Source of the DNA: Schauerella aestuarii
Lineage (GTDB): Bacteria > Pseudomonadota > Gammaproteobacteria > Burkholderiales > Burkholderiaceae_B
Direction: 5' to 3'
DNA length: 64,000 nt
NCBI RefSeq assembly: GCF_009866805.1
Contig: NZ_SIZW01000042.1
Location: 682,001 to 746,000, forward strand
Within the stretch, counting starts at the first letter, position 1; each line of letters begins with the position of its first letter. Under the pieces are notes generated by a model. The model did no database searches. It was not told the origin of the DNA and saw only the letters and a list, made by a program, of their open reading frames with translations. This document shows, in pieces, positions 1 to 10,740 of this stretch. The translations under genes and the position numbers were made by a program.

Positions 1-31
1 CCTCGCAATACTATCTCCTCTGGAGTACGAC

Positions 32-1122
32 ATGAAGAAACGTTGGTTTGCCCCCCTGCTGGCTGTGACGCTGGTCATGGGCTTGGCCGCTTGCAAGGAT
101 AAAGGCGCCGAAACGGCTGCGGCGCCCGCCGCGACCGACCGCGTCGTGATCGGCGTGTATGGCGGCGACTGGGAAAAGAACATCCGCGCCTCCGGCCTCG
201 AACAATATGCACGCGACAACAATATCCGCGTCGATATCGTGCCCGGCGCCGATGCCGAATGGTTCGCCAAATTGCGCGCCGCCAATGGCAACAACCCGCC
301 GTACGATATCGTGGTGTTCCAGCCGGATACCGTGCAACGCGCACAAGCCGCCGGTGTGCTCGAACCGCTCGATGCCGCGCGCGCACCCAATCTGGCCAAG
401 CTCTATCCCTCGGTGCAGGAACGCTTCAAGTCCGATGGGAAAATCTACGCAGCGGCTTTCAGCCTGGGGCAGTTGGGTTTGGCATACCGCAGCGATCTGG
501 TTACCACACCGCCCACCAGCTGGCTTGATCTGTGGAAGCCCGAATACAAAGGTCACGTCGCCATCTCGTCGCCCACGTATGCGGCCGGACTGCAGTTTTT
601 CGCCGGCCTGACCCACGCGCTCGGCGGTGATTTGAAGAATGAAGCCGATGTCGACAAAACGTTTGCCAAGCTGACCGAGCTGCGCGGCAATGCCGTCGCA
701 TTCCCGGATAGCCCCGGCGCCATTCAGACGCTGCTCGAACGCGGCGATGCGTGGGTCGTGCCCTACTGGGACGGTCGCGTATTTGCCCTGCAGAAGGCCG
801 GTTTGAAGATCGATTTTGCCTACCCCACCGACGGTCCCGTCGTCGGCGCGGCCAATTGGGTCATCGCCAAGGGCGCCCCCAATATGGTCAACGCCTACAA
901 ATTGGTCGACTTCCTGTCCAGCGCCAAGGTGCAGAAGGAATTTTCGGATCGCTCGCTGTATGGCATGACCAATCAGGACGTGCAATACAACGAAGAATTG
1001 AAAAAGCAGGTTCAGGTGGGCGAAGACGCCTACAAAAAGCTGATCTGGGTCGACTACTCGGTCGCCACGCCCAAACTGGCTGACTGGACCTCGCGTTGGA
1101 GCCAGGCATTGGGCGGCGGTAA

Positions 1123-1126
<4 letters not shown>
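32..1126 (+). CDS. Periplasmic substrate-binding lipoprotein of a polyamine-type (PotD-like) ABC importer
   Basis: This 364-residue protein should capture a small cationic solute, probably a polyamine, outside the inner membrane and deliver it to the permeases encoded downstream. The N-terminus is a lipoprotein signal: MKKR, a hydrophobic stretch, then the lipobox LAAC with Cys21 as the lipidated residue. The mature part begins with the beta-strand pattern VVIGVYGGDWEKN, typical of spermidine/putrescine and Fe3+-type group-I binding proteins. A GGAG ribosome site at 22-25 precedes the ATG by six bases. The stop overlaps the next start (ATGA), so synthesis of the ATPase is probably coupled. 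The family is clear; the ligand is inferred from operon structure only and could be another organic cation or an opine-like compound. Confidence 0.9.
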
Positions 1127-2267
<1,141 letters not shown>

Positions 2268-2271
<4 letters not shown>

Positions 2272-3149
2272 ACGCCCCCGCCGCCAATCGCGCCAGTACG
2301 CAGTTTTCGTGGCTGCTGCTTTCGCCCAGCCTGCTCTTTCTGATCGTGTTTCTGGTGTTGCCGGGGTTGCTTCTGGCAGCGTTGAGCCTGCGCGATGTGG
2401 ACGCGCTGCTCACGGTGCTTCCCACTTACAGCTTCTCGCAGTACACGGGCATCTTCAGCTCTCCGGCTTATCTGGGTGCGTTGTGGACCACGCTGTGGGT
2501 GTCGCTGGCGACCGCCTTCTTTTGCGTGCTGCTGGCTTACCCGGCCGCATGGCTGCTGGTCACCGCGCCCAACCGCACGGTACGCACACTGCTCTATGTG
2601 ATCCTGGTGTCGCCGTTACTCACCAGTGTCGTCATTCGCACCTTTGCCTGGATCGTGTTGCTTGCGCAAAACGGGCTCATCAACGCCACGCTGATCAAGC
2701 TCGGGTTCACCGATAAGCCGCTCGCGCTTCTCTGGAACATGAAGGCTGTGATCATTGCCTATGTGCAAGTGATGTTGCCCTTTGCGGTGCTGCCGATCGC
2801 CACTTCGCTCGGCGAAATACCGCCCGCGCTCACGCGTGCCTCCATGGTGCTCGGCGCCGGGCGGGTGGCGACGTTTCGGCGCGTGATCCTGCCACTCACG
2901 CTCCCTGGCATGATGACGGGCTTCATCATCGTGTTTGCGCTGGCCGCAGGCAGCTACATCACGCCGCTTCTGATTGGCGGGCGCCTGCAACCCTTGCTAC
3001 CCATCTCGATTTATCAGCAAGCGGTACAGATCGCGAACCTGCCGCTTGCCGCCGCCTTGTCGTTGACGCTGCTGGTGGTGACCGGCGCCGTGGCGTTCAT
3101 CCTGGGCGGGTTCCTCAAACGTTGGGAAAGAAAGACCTATGGCCATTGA
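2268..3149 (+). CDS. ABC transporter permease, PotB-like
   Basis: First inner-membrane permease of the operon, 293 residues from the ATG at 2268. I prefer this start over an upstream in-frame one at 2205 because ATG 2268 overlaps the ATPase stop (ATGA) and the extra upstream residues are hydrophilic and unlike the family. Several strongly hydrophobic helices are visible, starting with FSWLLLSPSLLFLIVFLVLPGLLL. The cytoplasmic coupling loop reads ALTRASMVLGAGRVATFRRV, the EAA-type motif of binding-protein-dependent permeases. The gene overlaps the next permease by 11 bases. It pairs with the PotC-like protein to form the heterodimeric channel. Confidence 0.92.
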
Positions 3150-3957
3150 TCTCTCCGCCAACGGGCAACGCCGCTTCGACGGCCTGCGGCTGCTGTCGTG
3201 GCTTGCCGGGGGCCTGGTCTACCTGTTCCTGCTGCTGCCGGTACTGGTCATCGTGCTGTCGGCGTTCAGCCCGCAGGCCTATCCCCAGTTTCCGCCCGAG
3301 TCGTTTTCACTGCGCTGGTTCAAATCGCTGGCCGAGAATCCCGCGTGGAGGAATGCCCTCATCAACAGCGCGATTCTGCTGCTCATCGTCACGCCATTGA
3401 CGGTCCTGCTGGGCACGACTGCCGCCTACGCGCTGGCGCGGCTTGAATTTCGCGGCCGCGAATTCCTGCAGGCGTTCGTGCTCTCACCGTTGATGATCCC
3501 CCAGGTGGTGCTCGGCATCGCGCTGCTTTACGTGCTGACGGCCATGGGCATGGGCGGATCGTTCATCGGTCTGGCCGCCGGTCACATCATCGTGGCATTG
3601 CCCTACACCGTACGCACCGCGAGCGTGAGCCTGGCCGCGGTGGATCGCCGCCTGGAATCCGCGTCGATGAGTTTGGGTGCGGGACCCTGGCACACCTTTC
3701 GTCACGTCACCCTGCCCCTGATCAAACCCGGCATCGTGGCAGGCGCCGTGTTCGCCGCGGTGACGTCGTTCGGCGAAGTCTCGGTGAGCCTGTTTCTTAC
3801 CGCACCCAGCACCGTCACCATGCCGGTGCGCATCTTCACCTACATCGATCAAACCTTCGATCCGGCGGTCAATGCGGTATCGGTCATCTTCATCGTGCTG
3901 GCCGTGCTCGCGCTGATCGTGATCGAGAAGACGATCGGCCTGACGAAAGTGATGTGA
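3139..3957 (+). CDS. ABC transporter permease, PotC-like
   Basis: Second inner-membrane permease, 272 residues. Its helices begin with LSWLAGGLVYLFLLLPVLVIVLSAF. The EAA-like coupling loop is RRLESASMSLGAGPWHTFRHVTLP, followed by IKPGIVAGAVFAAVTSFGEVSVSLFLT, a phrase characteristic of PotC/YdcV-type permeases. The ATG lies inside the 3' end of the preceding permease gene (11 bp overlap), so the two subunits are probably made in equal amounts. Only 13 bases separate its stop from the flavoprotein gene, which is therefore likely to be co-transcribed. Confidence 0.92.
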   Translation: MAIDLSANGQRRFDGLRLLSWLAGGLVYLFLLLPVLVIVLSAFSPQAYPQFPPESFSLRWFKSLAENPAWRNALINSAILLLIVTPLTVLLGTTAAYALARLEFRGREFLQAFVLSPLMIPQVVLGIALLYVLTAMGMGGSFIGLAAGHIIVALPYTVRTASVSLAAVDRRLESASMSLGAGPWHTFRHVTLPLIKPGIVAGAVFAAVTSFGEVSVSLFLTAPSTVTMPVRIFTYIDQTFDPAVNAVSVIFIVLAVLALIVIEKTIGLTKVM

Positions 3958-3970
3958 GGCAGTCAGAATA

Positions 3971-5437
3971 ATGGACGACCGTAGCGCGGCCATTGCGGCC
4001 CATGACGCAGACGTGGCGCGCGATCTTGCGCGGCTCAACTATCCGCCCAACAACTGGATGCCGGCCACGTATGCGCCCGATGGCAGGCCGATGCTCGACG
4101 TGCTGGTTGTAGGCGCCGGCATGTGCGGTCAGACCGCCGCCTTTGCGCTCCTGCGGGAAGGTGTGCGGCATCTGCGGGTGATCGACAGCGCCCCCGCAGG
4201 GCTGGAGGGCCCCTGGGGCACATTTGCCCGTATGCCCACGCTGCGCTCGCCCAAGCACATCAATGGCCCCGACCTCGGCATACCCAGCCTGACGTTTCGC
4301 GCGTGGTTTTCGGCGCGGCACGGCGAAGCCACCTGGGATGCGCTCTACAAGATCGATCGTCTCGATTGGCTGCGCTACCTGCTCTGGGTACGGCAGATCG
4401 TTGGCGTGCCGGTGGAAAACGGCGTGCGCTTGCGATCGCTCACGCTCGTGCCCGGTGGCGTGCAGGCCGAACTGGAGCATGCCGATCGTGCGGAAACGGT
4501 CGTCGCGCGGCGCGTGGTGCTGGCGCTCGGCCGGGACGGCAGCGGCGAGGCACGCCGACTGCCTTTCCCTTCGTTCCATTCCGATTCGGCAGACGCTCGG
4601 GCGCGCGTTTTTCATTCGTCCGACCCGATCGACTTCAGCGCGCTGCGGGGCAAGCACGTCGCCATGCTAGGCGCGGGGTCCTCGGCGTTCGACAATGCCG
4701 GAACTGCGCTCGAAGCCGGTGCGTCGTCCGTCACGATGTATGCCCGGCGCCCGCACTTGCCGCAGGTGAACAAGTCGAAATGGTCGGTATTCAGCGGCTT
4801 CATGAAAGGGTATGCGGGCTTGAGCGACGCCCAGCGCTGGCGCTTCTACACCTACATCCTGGCGCAGCAAGCGCCCCCGCCGCACGAATCGGTGCTGCGA
4901 TGCCAAAAGCACGCCGGATTCTCGATACGCTTCAGTACGCCCTGGCGCGATCTGACGGCAGACCACACAGGCGTTGCGATCACGACCGATCATGGCGTGA
5001 CGCGCTACGACGCCGCGATCCTCGCAACCGGTTTTGCGGTCGACCTGCCCGCACGTGCCGAATTGGCAGCGTTGCGCCCCCATATCGCCGTCTGGCGCGA
5101 TCGGGTGAGTACGGATGAGGCTACCCGATACGCCGAAGCCGCACGATTTCCTTATCTGGGCCCTGGATTCGAATTGCAGGAAAACGTGCCGGGATCCGCC
5201 CCCGATATCGACCGCATACACGTCTTCAACTGGGGCAGCACCATGAGCCACGGTGCATTGGCGGGCGATATTCCGGGCCTGGCCACCGGTGCGTTGCGGC
5301 TGGCCGAAGGCGTCGTGCGGCGGCTGTTCGCGGAGGATGCCGAGCGGCACTACGAGGCGCTGGCAGCGTTTGAAGACCCGGAACTGTTGCCCACGGATTA
5401 CTTCGTGCCGCGCGAGGCAAGATCGACGCGCGCCTGA
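3971..5437 (+). CDS. FAD/NAD(P)-dependent oxidoreductase at the end of the polyamine-type ABC operon
   Basis: A 488-residue flavoprotein with two dinucleotide-binding folds. The FAD-binding motif VLVVGAGMCG lies at about residues 43-52. A second Rossmann motif, VAMLGAGSSAFDNAG, lies at about residues 232-246. The ATG-hyp segment AAILATGF is near residue 355. This layout resembles flavin monooxygenases and N-hydroxylases (BVMO, lysine or ornithine N-oxygenase relatives), not the single-domain amine oxidases. Position, directly after four transport genes and 13 bp downstream, suggests that it acts on the imported compound. The true reaction cannot be read from the sequence. About 60 bp after its stop lies the end of a converging gene. 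Confidence 0.75.
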   Translation: MDDRSAAIAAHDADVARDLARLNYPPNNWMPATYAPDGRPMLDVLVVGAGMCGQTAAFALLREGVRHLRVIDSAPAGLEGPWGTFARMPTLRSPKHINGPDLGIPSLTFRAWFSARHGEATWDALYKIDRLDWLRYLLWVRQIVGVPVENGVRLRSLTLVPGGVQAELEHADRAETVVARRVVLALGRDGSGEARRLPFPSFHSDSADARARVFHSSDPIDFSALRGKHVAMLGAGSSAFDNAGTALEAGASSVTMYARRPHLPQVNKSKWSVFSGFMKGYAGLSDAQRWRFYTYILAQQAPPPHESVLRCQKHAGFSIRFSTPWRDLTADHTGVAITTDHGVTRYDAAILATGFAVDLPARAELAALRPHIAVWRDRVSTDEATRYAEAARFPYLGPGFELQENVPGSAPDIDRIHVFNWGSTMSHGALAGDIPGLATGALRLAEGVVRRLFAEDAERHYEALAAFEDPELLPTDYFVPREARSTRA

Positions 5438-5497
5438 TCACTCACCCTCGATCGTCCGCCGCGAGCCCAGTCGGTAGGCCGTTGACCTGGCGGTGAT

Positions 5498-6280
5498 TCA
5501 CTGCATGAACCAGCCGTGGCTCACGACCAGGGATTGCCCGGTCAATGCGTTGGTCGGGAACGCCGCAAACAGCAGCGCCACGCGCGCGACATCGTCGGTG
5601 GTGGTGAACTCGCCATCCACCGTATCCTTCAACATCACTTCTTTGACGACCTGCTCTTCGCTGATGCCCAGCGTCTTGGCCTGCTCGGGAATCTGCTTCT
5701 CCACCAGCGGCGTACGCACGAACCCCGGGCAAATCACGTTTGCACGCACCCCATGCTTGGCGCCTTCCTTGGCCACCGTTTTGGCCAGCCCGATCAAGCC
5801 GTGCTTGGCCGTCACGTACGGCGCCTTCAGCAGCGACGCCTCTTTCGAGTGCACCGATCCCATATAAATCACACTGCCGCCCCGGCCTTGCGCATACATG
5901 TGCTTCAGGCATGCCCGCGTGGTGAGAAACGCGCCGTCCAGGTGAATGGCCAGCATCTTCTTCCAGTCGGCGAACGAAAACGCTTCAACCGGATGCACGA
6001 TCTGGATGCCGGCATTGCTGATCAAAATATCGATCCCGCCAAATGCCTGCGCCGCCGCCTCCACGCCCGCGTTGACCTGATCTTCATCGGTCACATCCAT
6101 GGCCACCCCGATCGCCTGCGCACCCGACGCCACCAGTTCGGCGGCCGTGGCATCGGCCGCGGTCTGGTTCAGATCCGCGATCACGATCCTGGCACCTTCT
6201 CGTGCGAACACAATGGCGATTTCCTTGCCGATACCGCTGGCCGAACCGGTAATGAACGCGACTTTATCTTTGAGCTGCAT
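5498..6280 (-). CDS. bdhA: 3-hydroxybutyrate dehydrogenase (SDR family)
   Basis: A 260-residue short-chain dehydrogenase that should interconvert D-3-hydroxybutyrate and acetoacetate with NAD. The cofactor motif TGSASGIG is at residues 10-17, NAG appears as ILISNAGIQ, and the catalytic Ser (GSVHS) and YVTAK tyrosine/lysine pair are present. The phrase [23 protein letters not shown] is typical of bacterial 3-hydroxybutyrate dehydrogenases, and the length fits exactly. A GAGGAA ribosome site precedes the ATG. It is the last gene of an operon with an acetoacetate decarboxylase and a patatin-like hydrolase, which supports a role in ketone-body or PHB turnover. Confidence in the family is high, and good for substrate. 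Confidence 0.9.
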   Translation of the reverse strand: MQLKDKVAFITGSASGIGKEIAIVFAREGARIVIADLNQTAADATAAELVASGAQAIGVAMDVTDEDQVNAGVEAAAQAFGGIDILISNAGIQIVHPVEAFSFADWKKMLAIHLDGAFLTTRACLKHMYAQGRGGSVIYMGSVHSKEASLLKAPYVTAKHGLIGLAKTVAKEGAKHGVRANVICPGFVRTPLVEKQIPEQAKTLGISEEQVVKEVMLKDTVDGEFTTTDDVARVALLFAAFPTNALTGQSLVVSHGWFMQ

Positions 6281-6318
6281 ACGATTCCTCGAGATACGAA
6301 AACGCCGCCTGAAAGCGA

Positions 6319-7071
6319 TCAGACGGCCAGGTAATCCAACTCGACCGTGCCTAATGCCAAGGTCATGTCGGCGATGTAATGCACGGCCGATTCAATCTGC
6401 AGCACCGGCAGGTCCGTCACCGGCGCCAGCGCATGCGGATGCAGTTCGAGCGAGGCGGGTCCCGTCCACGCGCCATGCAACGTGACATCGGTCATGTAAT
6501 ACCGCACCAGCTCGCAAATGCGCGCGGTACCGTCCACATGCGGAATGATCTTGAGTAGAAAATTGGGTTGCGCGATCGAAGCGAGGATAGGCGCGTGATC
6601 GAGTGCGCGGTGCTTGAACGCCATCGTGGCGCGCGCCACCCTCACCCGACCGTAATCAAGCGTACCCACGATCGTGTCGGTCTCATAATCCAGCACCGGC
6701 GTGGCGAGCTTCTTCGGAAAGCCCCATAACTCACGCCCACCGGCAATCGGCGGATGATCGTTCAAATACATGGCATGCACATACGCGCCCTGCTCCAGGC
6801 CTGCCTTCGTGTGCAACTGCACCGGAATGACCTGCCCGGACTCCGTGTAATCGCCGAAGCCGGTGGAATCTGGCATGCGGATGAACTCGTATTTGACAAG
6901 GGGCGCCACCACCTCGAGCGGCTCGGGCACCACGGCCCGCAAGGCATCCATATCGGTGCGATAGGTAATCACCACGAACTCGCGCTGCATGAAACGATAT
7001 GGCCCCGGCGGAAACGCCGGGCTGGTGAAAGGCATGGCAAACGCGTTACGTCGCAGATCGTCGATCTTCAT
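6319..7071 (-). CDS. adc: Acetoacetate decarboxylase
   Basis: A 250-residue enzyme expected to convert acetoacetate to acetone and CO2. The lysine pair in GFPKK (Lys120-Lys121) matches the Schiff-base Lys115/Lys116 pair of the Clostridium enzyme, preceded by the usual GGRELWGFP. The length agrees with the family. Its ATG overlaps the stop of the patatin gene (ATGA) with GAGGAG just before it, so translation is coupled. The downstream neighbour is 3-hydroxybutyrate dehydrogenase, which makes acetoacetate. Together they form a route from hydroxybutyrate to acetoacetate and then acetone. A minority of this family have other activities (aldolase-like), so the reaction is an inference from motif and context. 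Confidence 0.9.
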   Translation of the reverse strand: MKIDDLRRNAFAMPFTSPAFPPGPYRFMQREFVVITYRTDMDALRAVVPEPLEVVAPLVKYEFIRMPDSTGFGDYTESGQVIPVQLHTKAGLEQGAYVHAMYLNDHPPIAGGRELWGFPKKLATPVLDYETDTIVGTLDYGRVRVARATMAFKHRALDHAPILASIAQPNFLLKIIPHVDGTARICELVRYYMTDVTLHGAWTGPASLELHPHALAPVTDLPVLQIESAVHYIADMTLALGTVELDYLAV

Positions 7072-8267
7072 GCGATCTGCTCCTCGGCGGGATCGGCATG
7101 CGGACGTTTGATACGCACCGCGCCGCCCTCACCCAAATCGAACGTCGTCACGCCATTGACGTCGCCATTGCGGCGCAATGCGGCGGGATTGGATAACGTC
7201 ATGTGCATATCGCGCATGCCGGCGTCCCAGTGCTCCTCCATCGTCGCGCGCGAAAACTCGTAATCCTTCGAGTCGCCCTCATAGGCCTTGTCGCGATAGA
7301 TCAGGTGAAAGATATCCACCGGCGCATGCGTCAGTTGCTCGCAGATCGCTTTCACGCTTGCATCGCGCTTCAATGCCGCCGGCAGCTTGTCCATCAAATC
7401 GGCAATCGCCTGCTGCAGGTTGACGTTGGCGGCCAACACGTCGGTATTCATGCGGGTGCGGCTCGAATAGGTAATGTCTTTCTGACGCGTCAAGACTTCC
7501 GACAACGTATGCGGCATGGCGCCACGTGCGCTGAACAGATCGACTTGCACCACCGTCAGCGGGTGCCGCCTGGGATGCTTGTCCAACACATATTGCAGCG
7601 GCGTGTTCGAAACGAGCCCGCCGTCCCAAAACGCATCGTCGCCGATCTCCACTGGCGCGAAGCCGGGCGGCAACGCGCCGCTCGCCATGATGTGCTCCGG
7701 ACCGATCCGGCGCGTCGTGTGCTTGCCATCGTCGTTATCGAAATAGCTCGAATTGCCCGTACGCACATTGACCGCGCCTACACTCAACCGCACTTCCGCA
7801 GCGTTGATGCGGTCGAAATCCACGAGTGACTCGAGCGTGCTTTTGAGTGGCGAGGTGTCGTAGTAGCTGAGCACGGGCGCCGCGCCGCCCAGCAACAGCG
7901 CCGGGGACAAACGCGGTTTGAAGAAACCCGGGATGCCGTACAGAGAGGCCAGGTTTGCGCTCCACTGATTCAGGGTGGCGCGATTCGCCAGCCACTGCGG
8001 CAGGTGCTGCGCGGGACTGGACGACACCAATTCCCAGAAGGCACGCAATCTATCGACGCGATGCTCGGCGGCGTTACCGGCGATCAACGCTGCGTTGATC
8101 GCCCCGATCGACACCCCGGCGACCCACTTCGGCAGCGCCTTGGGGTGCTCGCTGAGCGCCGCATACACGCCTGCCTGATATGCCCCCAGTGCCCCACCAC
8201 CCTGCAGGACGAAGGCGTGCGCGCCAGCCCGCTGCAGCGGCCCATCAGTCGATCTGCGCGTCGTCAT
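7068..8267 (-). CDS. Patatin-like phospholipase/esterase
   Basis: A 399-residue patatin-fold serine hydrolase. It has the oxyanion motif GGGALG followed by AYQAGVY near residues 23-35, the nucleophile elbow GVSIG (Ser about 53) and the catalytic aspartate in [11 protein letters not shown]. No signal peptide is visible, so it should be cytoplasmic or membrane associated. I chose ATG 8267 because GGGAG lies eight bases upstream; a GTG seven codons earlier (8288) is possible. It heads the operon patatin, acetoacetate decarboxylase, hydroxybutyrate dehydrogenase, with a four-base overlap to the second gene. The context makes an intracellular ester substrate such as PHB oligomers or acyl lipids plausible, but this is inference. 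Confidence 0.88.
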   Translation of the reverse strand: MTTRRSTDGPLQRAGAHAFVLQGGGALGAYQAGVYAALSEHPKALPKWVAGVSIGAINAALIAGNAAEHRVDRLRAFWELVSSSPAQHLPQWLANRATLNQWSANLASLYGIPGFFKPRLSPALLLGGAAPVLSYYDTSPLKSTLESLVDFDRINAAEVRLSVGAVNVRTGNSSYFDNDDGKHTTRRIGPEHIMASGALPPGFAPVEIGDDAFWDGGLVSNTPLQYVLDKHPRRHPLTVVQVDLFSARGAMPHTLSEVLTRQKDITYSSRTRMNTDVLAANVNLQQAIADLMDKLPAALKRDASVKAICEQLTHAPVDIFHLIYRDKAYEGDSKDYEFSRATMEEHWDAGMRDMHMTLSNPAALRRNGDVNGVTTFDLGEGGAVRIKRPHADPAEEQIA

Positions 8268-8444
8268 GGCAACGCTCCCGAAATCCACATCCGGTGTTCG
8301 AAAACGACGTCGGAATTCCTGTCCATGCGAGCCTTGGGTTCGGGCACTTGCGATACGCGCGCCGTATCGAACGGTGTTCGCCGTGCTGCAGCGAATACGT
8401 TCGATAGTAGAGCTTTACCCCTGATCGTCAACCGCTTTCTTGGC

Positions 8445-9581
8445 TTACCACCCGTGAAAACGGCTCCAGGTTTGCAACGATCCGTCCTGCGAAACCGCCT
8501 GATATTCAGGAAACTGCGTGCCCGTCGCGCATGCATGATTGGGGAGAATGCGCAATCGCGTGCCCGTGGGAAAACGCGTCACGACGTCGGGATCTGCCGC
8601 CCCATCGCGCGCGAGAATCCCGTGCTCCTGATTGGCGCCGATCATCAGATAGCCTTCCAACCGCTCGCCATCGGGCGCACAGACGACGCCATAGCCGAAA
8701 TCGCGTTGCTGCTTGGACGTGCCCCGGTCACGGCTCATCGCCATCCAGCCGGCATCAACGATCACCCAGCCTTTTTCCGCTTGATGGCCGATCACGGTGG
8801 TCAGCACGCTCAACGCAAGTTCGTCCACGTCGCACACGCCAACGTTATGCATGACCAGATCGAAGAACACGTACACGCCGGCGCGCAATTCGGTCACGCC
8901 CGTCAGATTGGCGGCTTCCAGCGCCGTTGGCGTCGAGCCTACGCTCACCACCGCGCACGGCAGGCCCGCTGCACGCAATCGGTCGGCGGCGTGCACGCAG
9001 CCCACGCGCTCCTGCTCCGCCAGCGCAGCCAGCGCCTCGGAGGTATTCAATTCATAACTCGATCCCGCGTGCGTGAGCACCCCGGCCAGGGTCATCCCCC
9101 CGTCGTGCAGCACCCGTCCCACGTCGAGCAGCAGGGGGTCGGTGGGCGTAATCCCCGATCGGTGTCCGTCGGTGTCGATCTCGATCAATACCGGAAACAC
9201 CTCGTTGTGCGCTTGGCCAAAATCCGCAATGGCCTGCGCCCCCACCACGCTATCGGTGATGATCGTCAGATCGCAACCCCGTCGCCGCAACGCCAGCGCA
9301 TGCGGCAGGCGATGCGGCGCCATGCCTACGGCATAGAGGATGTCCTTGATGCCGGCGTCGAAGAACTGATCCGCTTCTTTCAGTGTTGACACCGTGATGC
9401 CCTGGGCGCCGGCGGCGACTTGCGCATGCACCACCTCGGCGCATTTCGAGGTTTTGGCATGCGGGCGAAACCGTACGCCCAGGCGATCGGCGCATTGCTG
9501 CATGCGCTCGATGTTGTGCTGCATGCGGCTCAGATCGATGAGCGCTGCGGGCGTGTCCAGGGTATCGAATGCGGGCGTCAT
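8445..9581 (-). CDS. D-threonine aldolase / D-serine dehydratase-like PLP enzyme (fold type III)
   Basis: A 378-residue enzyme with an alanine-racemase-type N-terminal barrel and a C-terminal metal-binding domain. The PLP lysine is Lys43 in the motif RPHAKTSK. Near the C-terminus NHACAT provides His349 and Cys351, a His-x-Cys pair like the zinc site of eukaryotic DSD1 D-serine dehydratase; D-threonine aldolases of Alcaligenes carry an equivalent metal site. It should act on D-3-hydroxy amino acids, cleaving D-threonine or deaminating D-serine. It is divergent from a LysR gene, with an inverted repeat between them, so that LysR is the likely regulator. Which of the two reactions it performs cannot be decided here. 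Confidence 0.85.
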   Translation of the reverse strand: MTPAFDTLDTPAALIDLSRMQHNIERMQQCADRLGVRFRPHAKTSKCAEVVHAQVAAGAQGITVSTLKEADQFFDAGIKDILYAVGMAPHRLPHALALRRRGCDLTIITDSVVGAQAIADFGQAHNEVFPVLIEIDTDGHRSGITPTDPLLLDVGRVLHDGGMTLAGVLTHAGSSYELNTSEALAALAEQERVGCVHAADRLRAAGLPCAVVSVGSTPTALEAANLTGVTELRAGVYVFFDLVMHNVGVCDVDELALSVLTTVIGHQAEKGWVIVDAGWMAMSRDRGTSKQQRDFGYGVVCAPDGERLEGYLMIGANQEHGILARDGAADPDVVTRFPTGTRLRILPNHACATGTQFPEYQAVSQDGSLQTWSRFHGW

Positions 9582-9745
9582 AGGGTAGGCGTCACTTTAA
9601 AACGAGGATCGAGGAGCGGGAAAGGGCAAATGAGCGGCGAAGCCTGGCGGTCGGCCGGGTCTGCGGTGAGCGATTGGCGATCTGACGTTCGCGCCAGCGC
9701 AGAGCGCGGATCAATCCGAAATGTAGGCGCTATTTCCCCGCCCGT

Positions 9746-9775
9746 GCTTAAATCGAGCATCATCTATCGTTAAGC
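9746..9775. promoter_or_regulatory. Inverted repeat, candidate LysR operator
   Basis: GCTTAA at 9746-9751 is mirrored by TTAAGC at 9770-9775, an 18-bp spaced inverted repeat ending eight bases before the LysR ATG (9784). It sits in the 200-bp divergent region between the PLP enzyme gene and the LysR gene, where an autoregulatory LysR site is expected. No binding data; inference from position and symmetry. Confidence 0.4.
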
Positions 9776-9783
9776 CAGGCTGA

Positions 9784-10686
9784 ATGATCCAGCTCGAAGA
9801 CTTGCAGTTGGCCGCCGCACTCCTGCGCGAACCTTCTCTCAGCGCCGCCGCACGCGCATTGGGTGTGACGCCACCCGCACTCTCGATGCGGCTGCGCAAA
9901 CTCGAAACCACGCTGGGCTTGGCGCTCGCCACGCGAACGTCGCGCAGGATGAGCCTTACCTCCGAGGGCGAGCGATTCGGTCGCGAGGCGCAAGCGCTCC
10001 TGACTCAGATCGACAGCTTGCAGACGTCACTGCAGCGCGACGACAAACAGCTAAGCGGCACCCTGCGTATCGCAGCACCCTTCGGCTATGGTCGCCGCTA
10101 CGTCGCGCCGGCGCTGGCTATATTTGCCGGGTTACATCCGGGACTGCGTCTCCAACTGGATCTGCTCGAAACCCCTTGGCCCGATCGCCACGACGCCGAT
10201 GCGATTATTCATATCGGCACCGTGCGCGATTCATCGTGGGTGGCGCGCACGCTGGTAGCCAATGAACGCTGGTTGTGCGCCAGCCCTGCTTATCTTGCGG
10301 CGCGCGGCACGCCGCGCTTGCCGCGCGACCTGGCTCATCACGCCTGCATTTGCATTCGCGAGAACGATGAAGATGTCACGCTGTGGCATCTGCGTGCCGC
10401 AGCCGCCAGCGTCACCCATCGCGCCGAAACGCTGCGGATAGACCCAGCCTTCGTCAGCAACGATGGCGATGTCGCCCGACAGTGGGCCGAAGCAGGCCTT
10501 GGACTGGTCCTGCGATCCGAATGGGATGTGGCCGATCCGATTGCTCGGGGAGATCTGGTCCGGGTGCTGTCCGACTGGGCGTTCGATAGCGCACCGGTCG
10601 TGCTGCTGGTGCCCACCCGCAAGGGTCGAACGGCAAGGGTGCAGGCGCTGGTGGCATTCATGCAGGGACACTTTGCAGGTCGATAA
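9784..10686 (+). CDS. LysR-family transcriptional regulator
   Basis: A 300-residue LysR protein. The N-terminal winged helix-turn-helix reads LAAALLREPSLSAAARALGVTPPALSMRLRKLE (residues about 8-40 in the full protein, shown here only to identify the helix pair SAAARALG and TPPALSMRL). The effector domain follows from about residue 88 (LRIAAPFGYGRRYVAPALA). It is transcribed away from the D-threonine aldolase/D-serine dehydratase-like gene, the classical LysR-target arrangement, so it probably senses a D-hydroxy amino acid or derivative. The next gene downstream, exonuclease III, starts 54 bp later and is functionally unrelated. Confidence 0.92.
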   Translation: MIQLEDLQLAAALLREPSLSAAARALGVTPPALSMRLRKLETTLGLALATRTSRRMSLTSEGERFGREAQALLTQIDSLQTSLQRDDKQLSGTLRIAAPFGYGRRYVAPALAIFAGLHPGLRLQLDLLETPWPDRHDADAIIHIGTVRDSSWVARTLVANERWLCASPAYLAARGTPRLPRDLAHHACICIRENDEDVTLWHLRAAAASVTHRAETLRIDPAFVSNDGDVARQWAEAGLGLVLRSEWDVADPIARGDLVRVLSDWAFDSAPVVLLVPTRKGRTARVQALVAFMQGHFAGR

Positions 10687-10740
10687 TGCGGGCGCAGTAA
10701 ACTTCGCTCCTTGCCCTTCATCGATGATTCTAGAAACCGT

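Noticed and set aside
8004-9389. 461-residue plus-strand frame
   Set aside because: Opposite the patatin and PLP-enzyme genes, which carry clear motifs; no domain in this frame.
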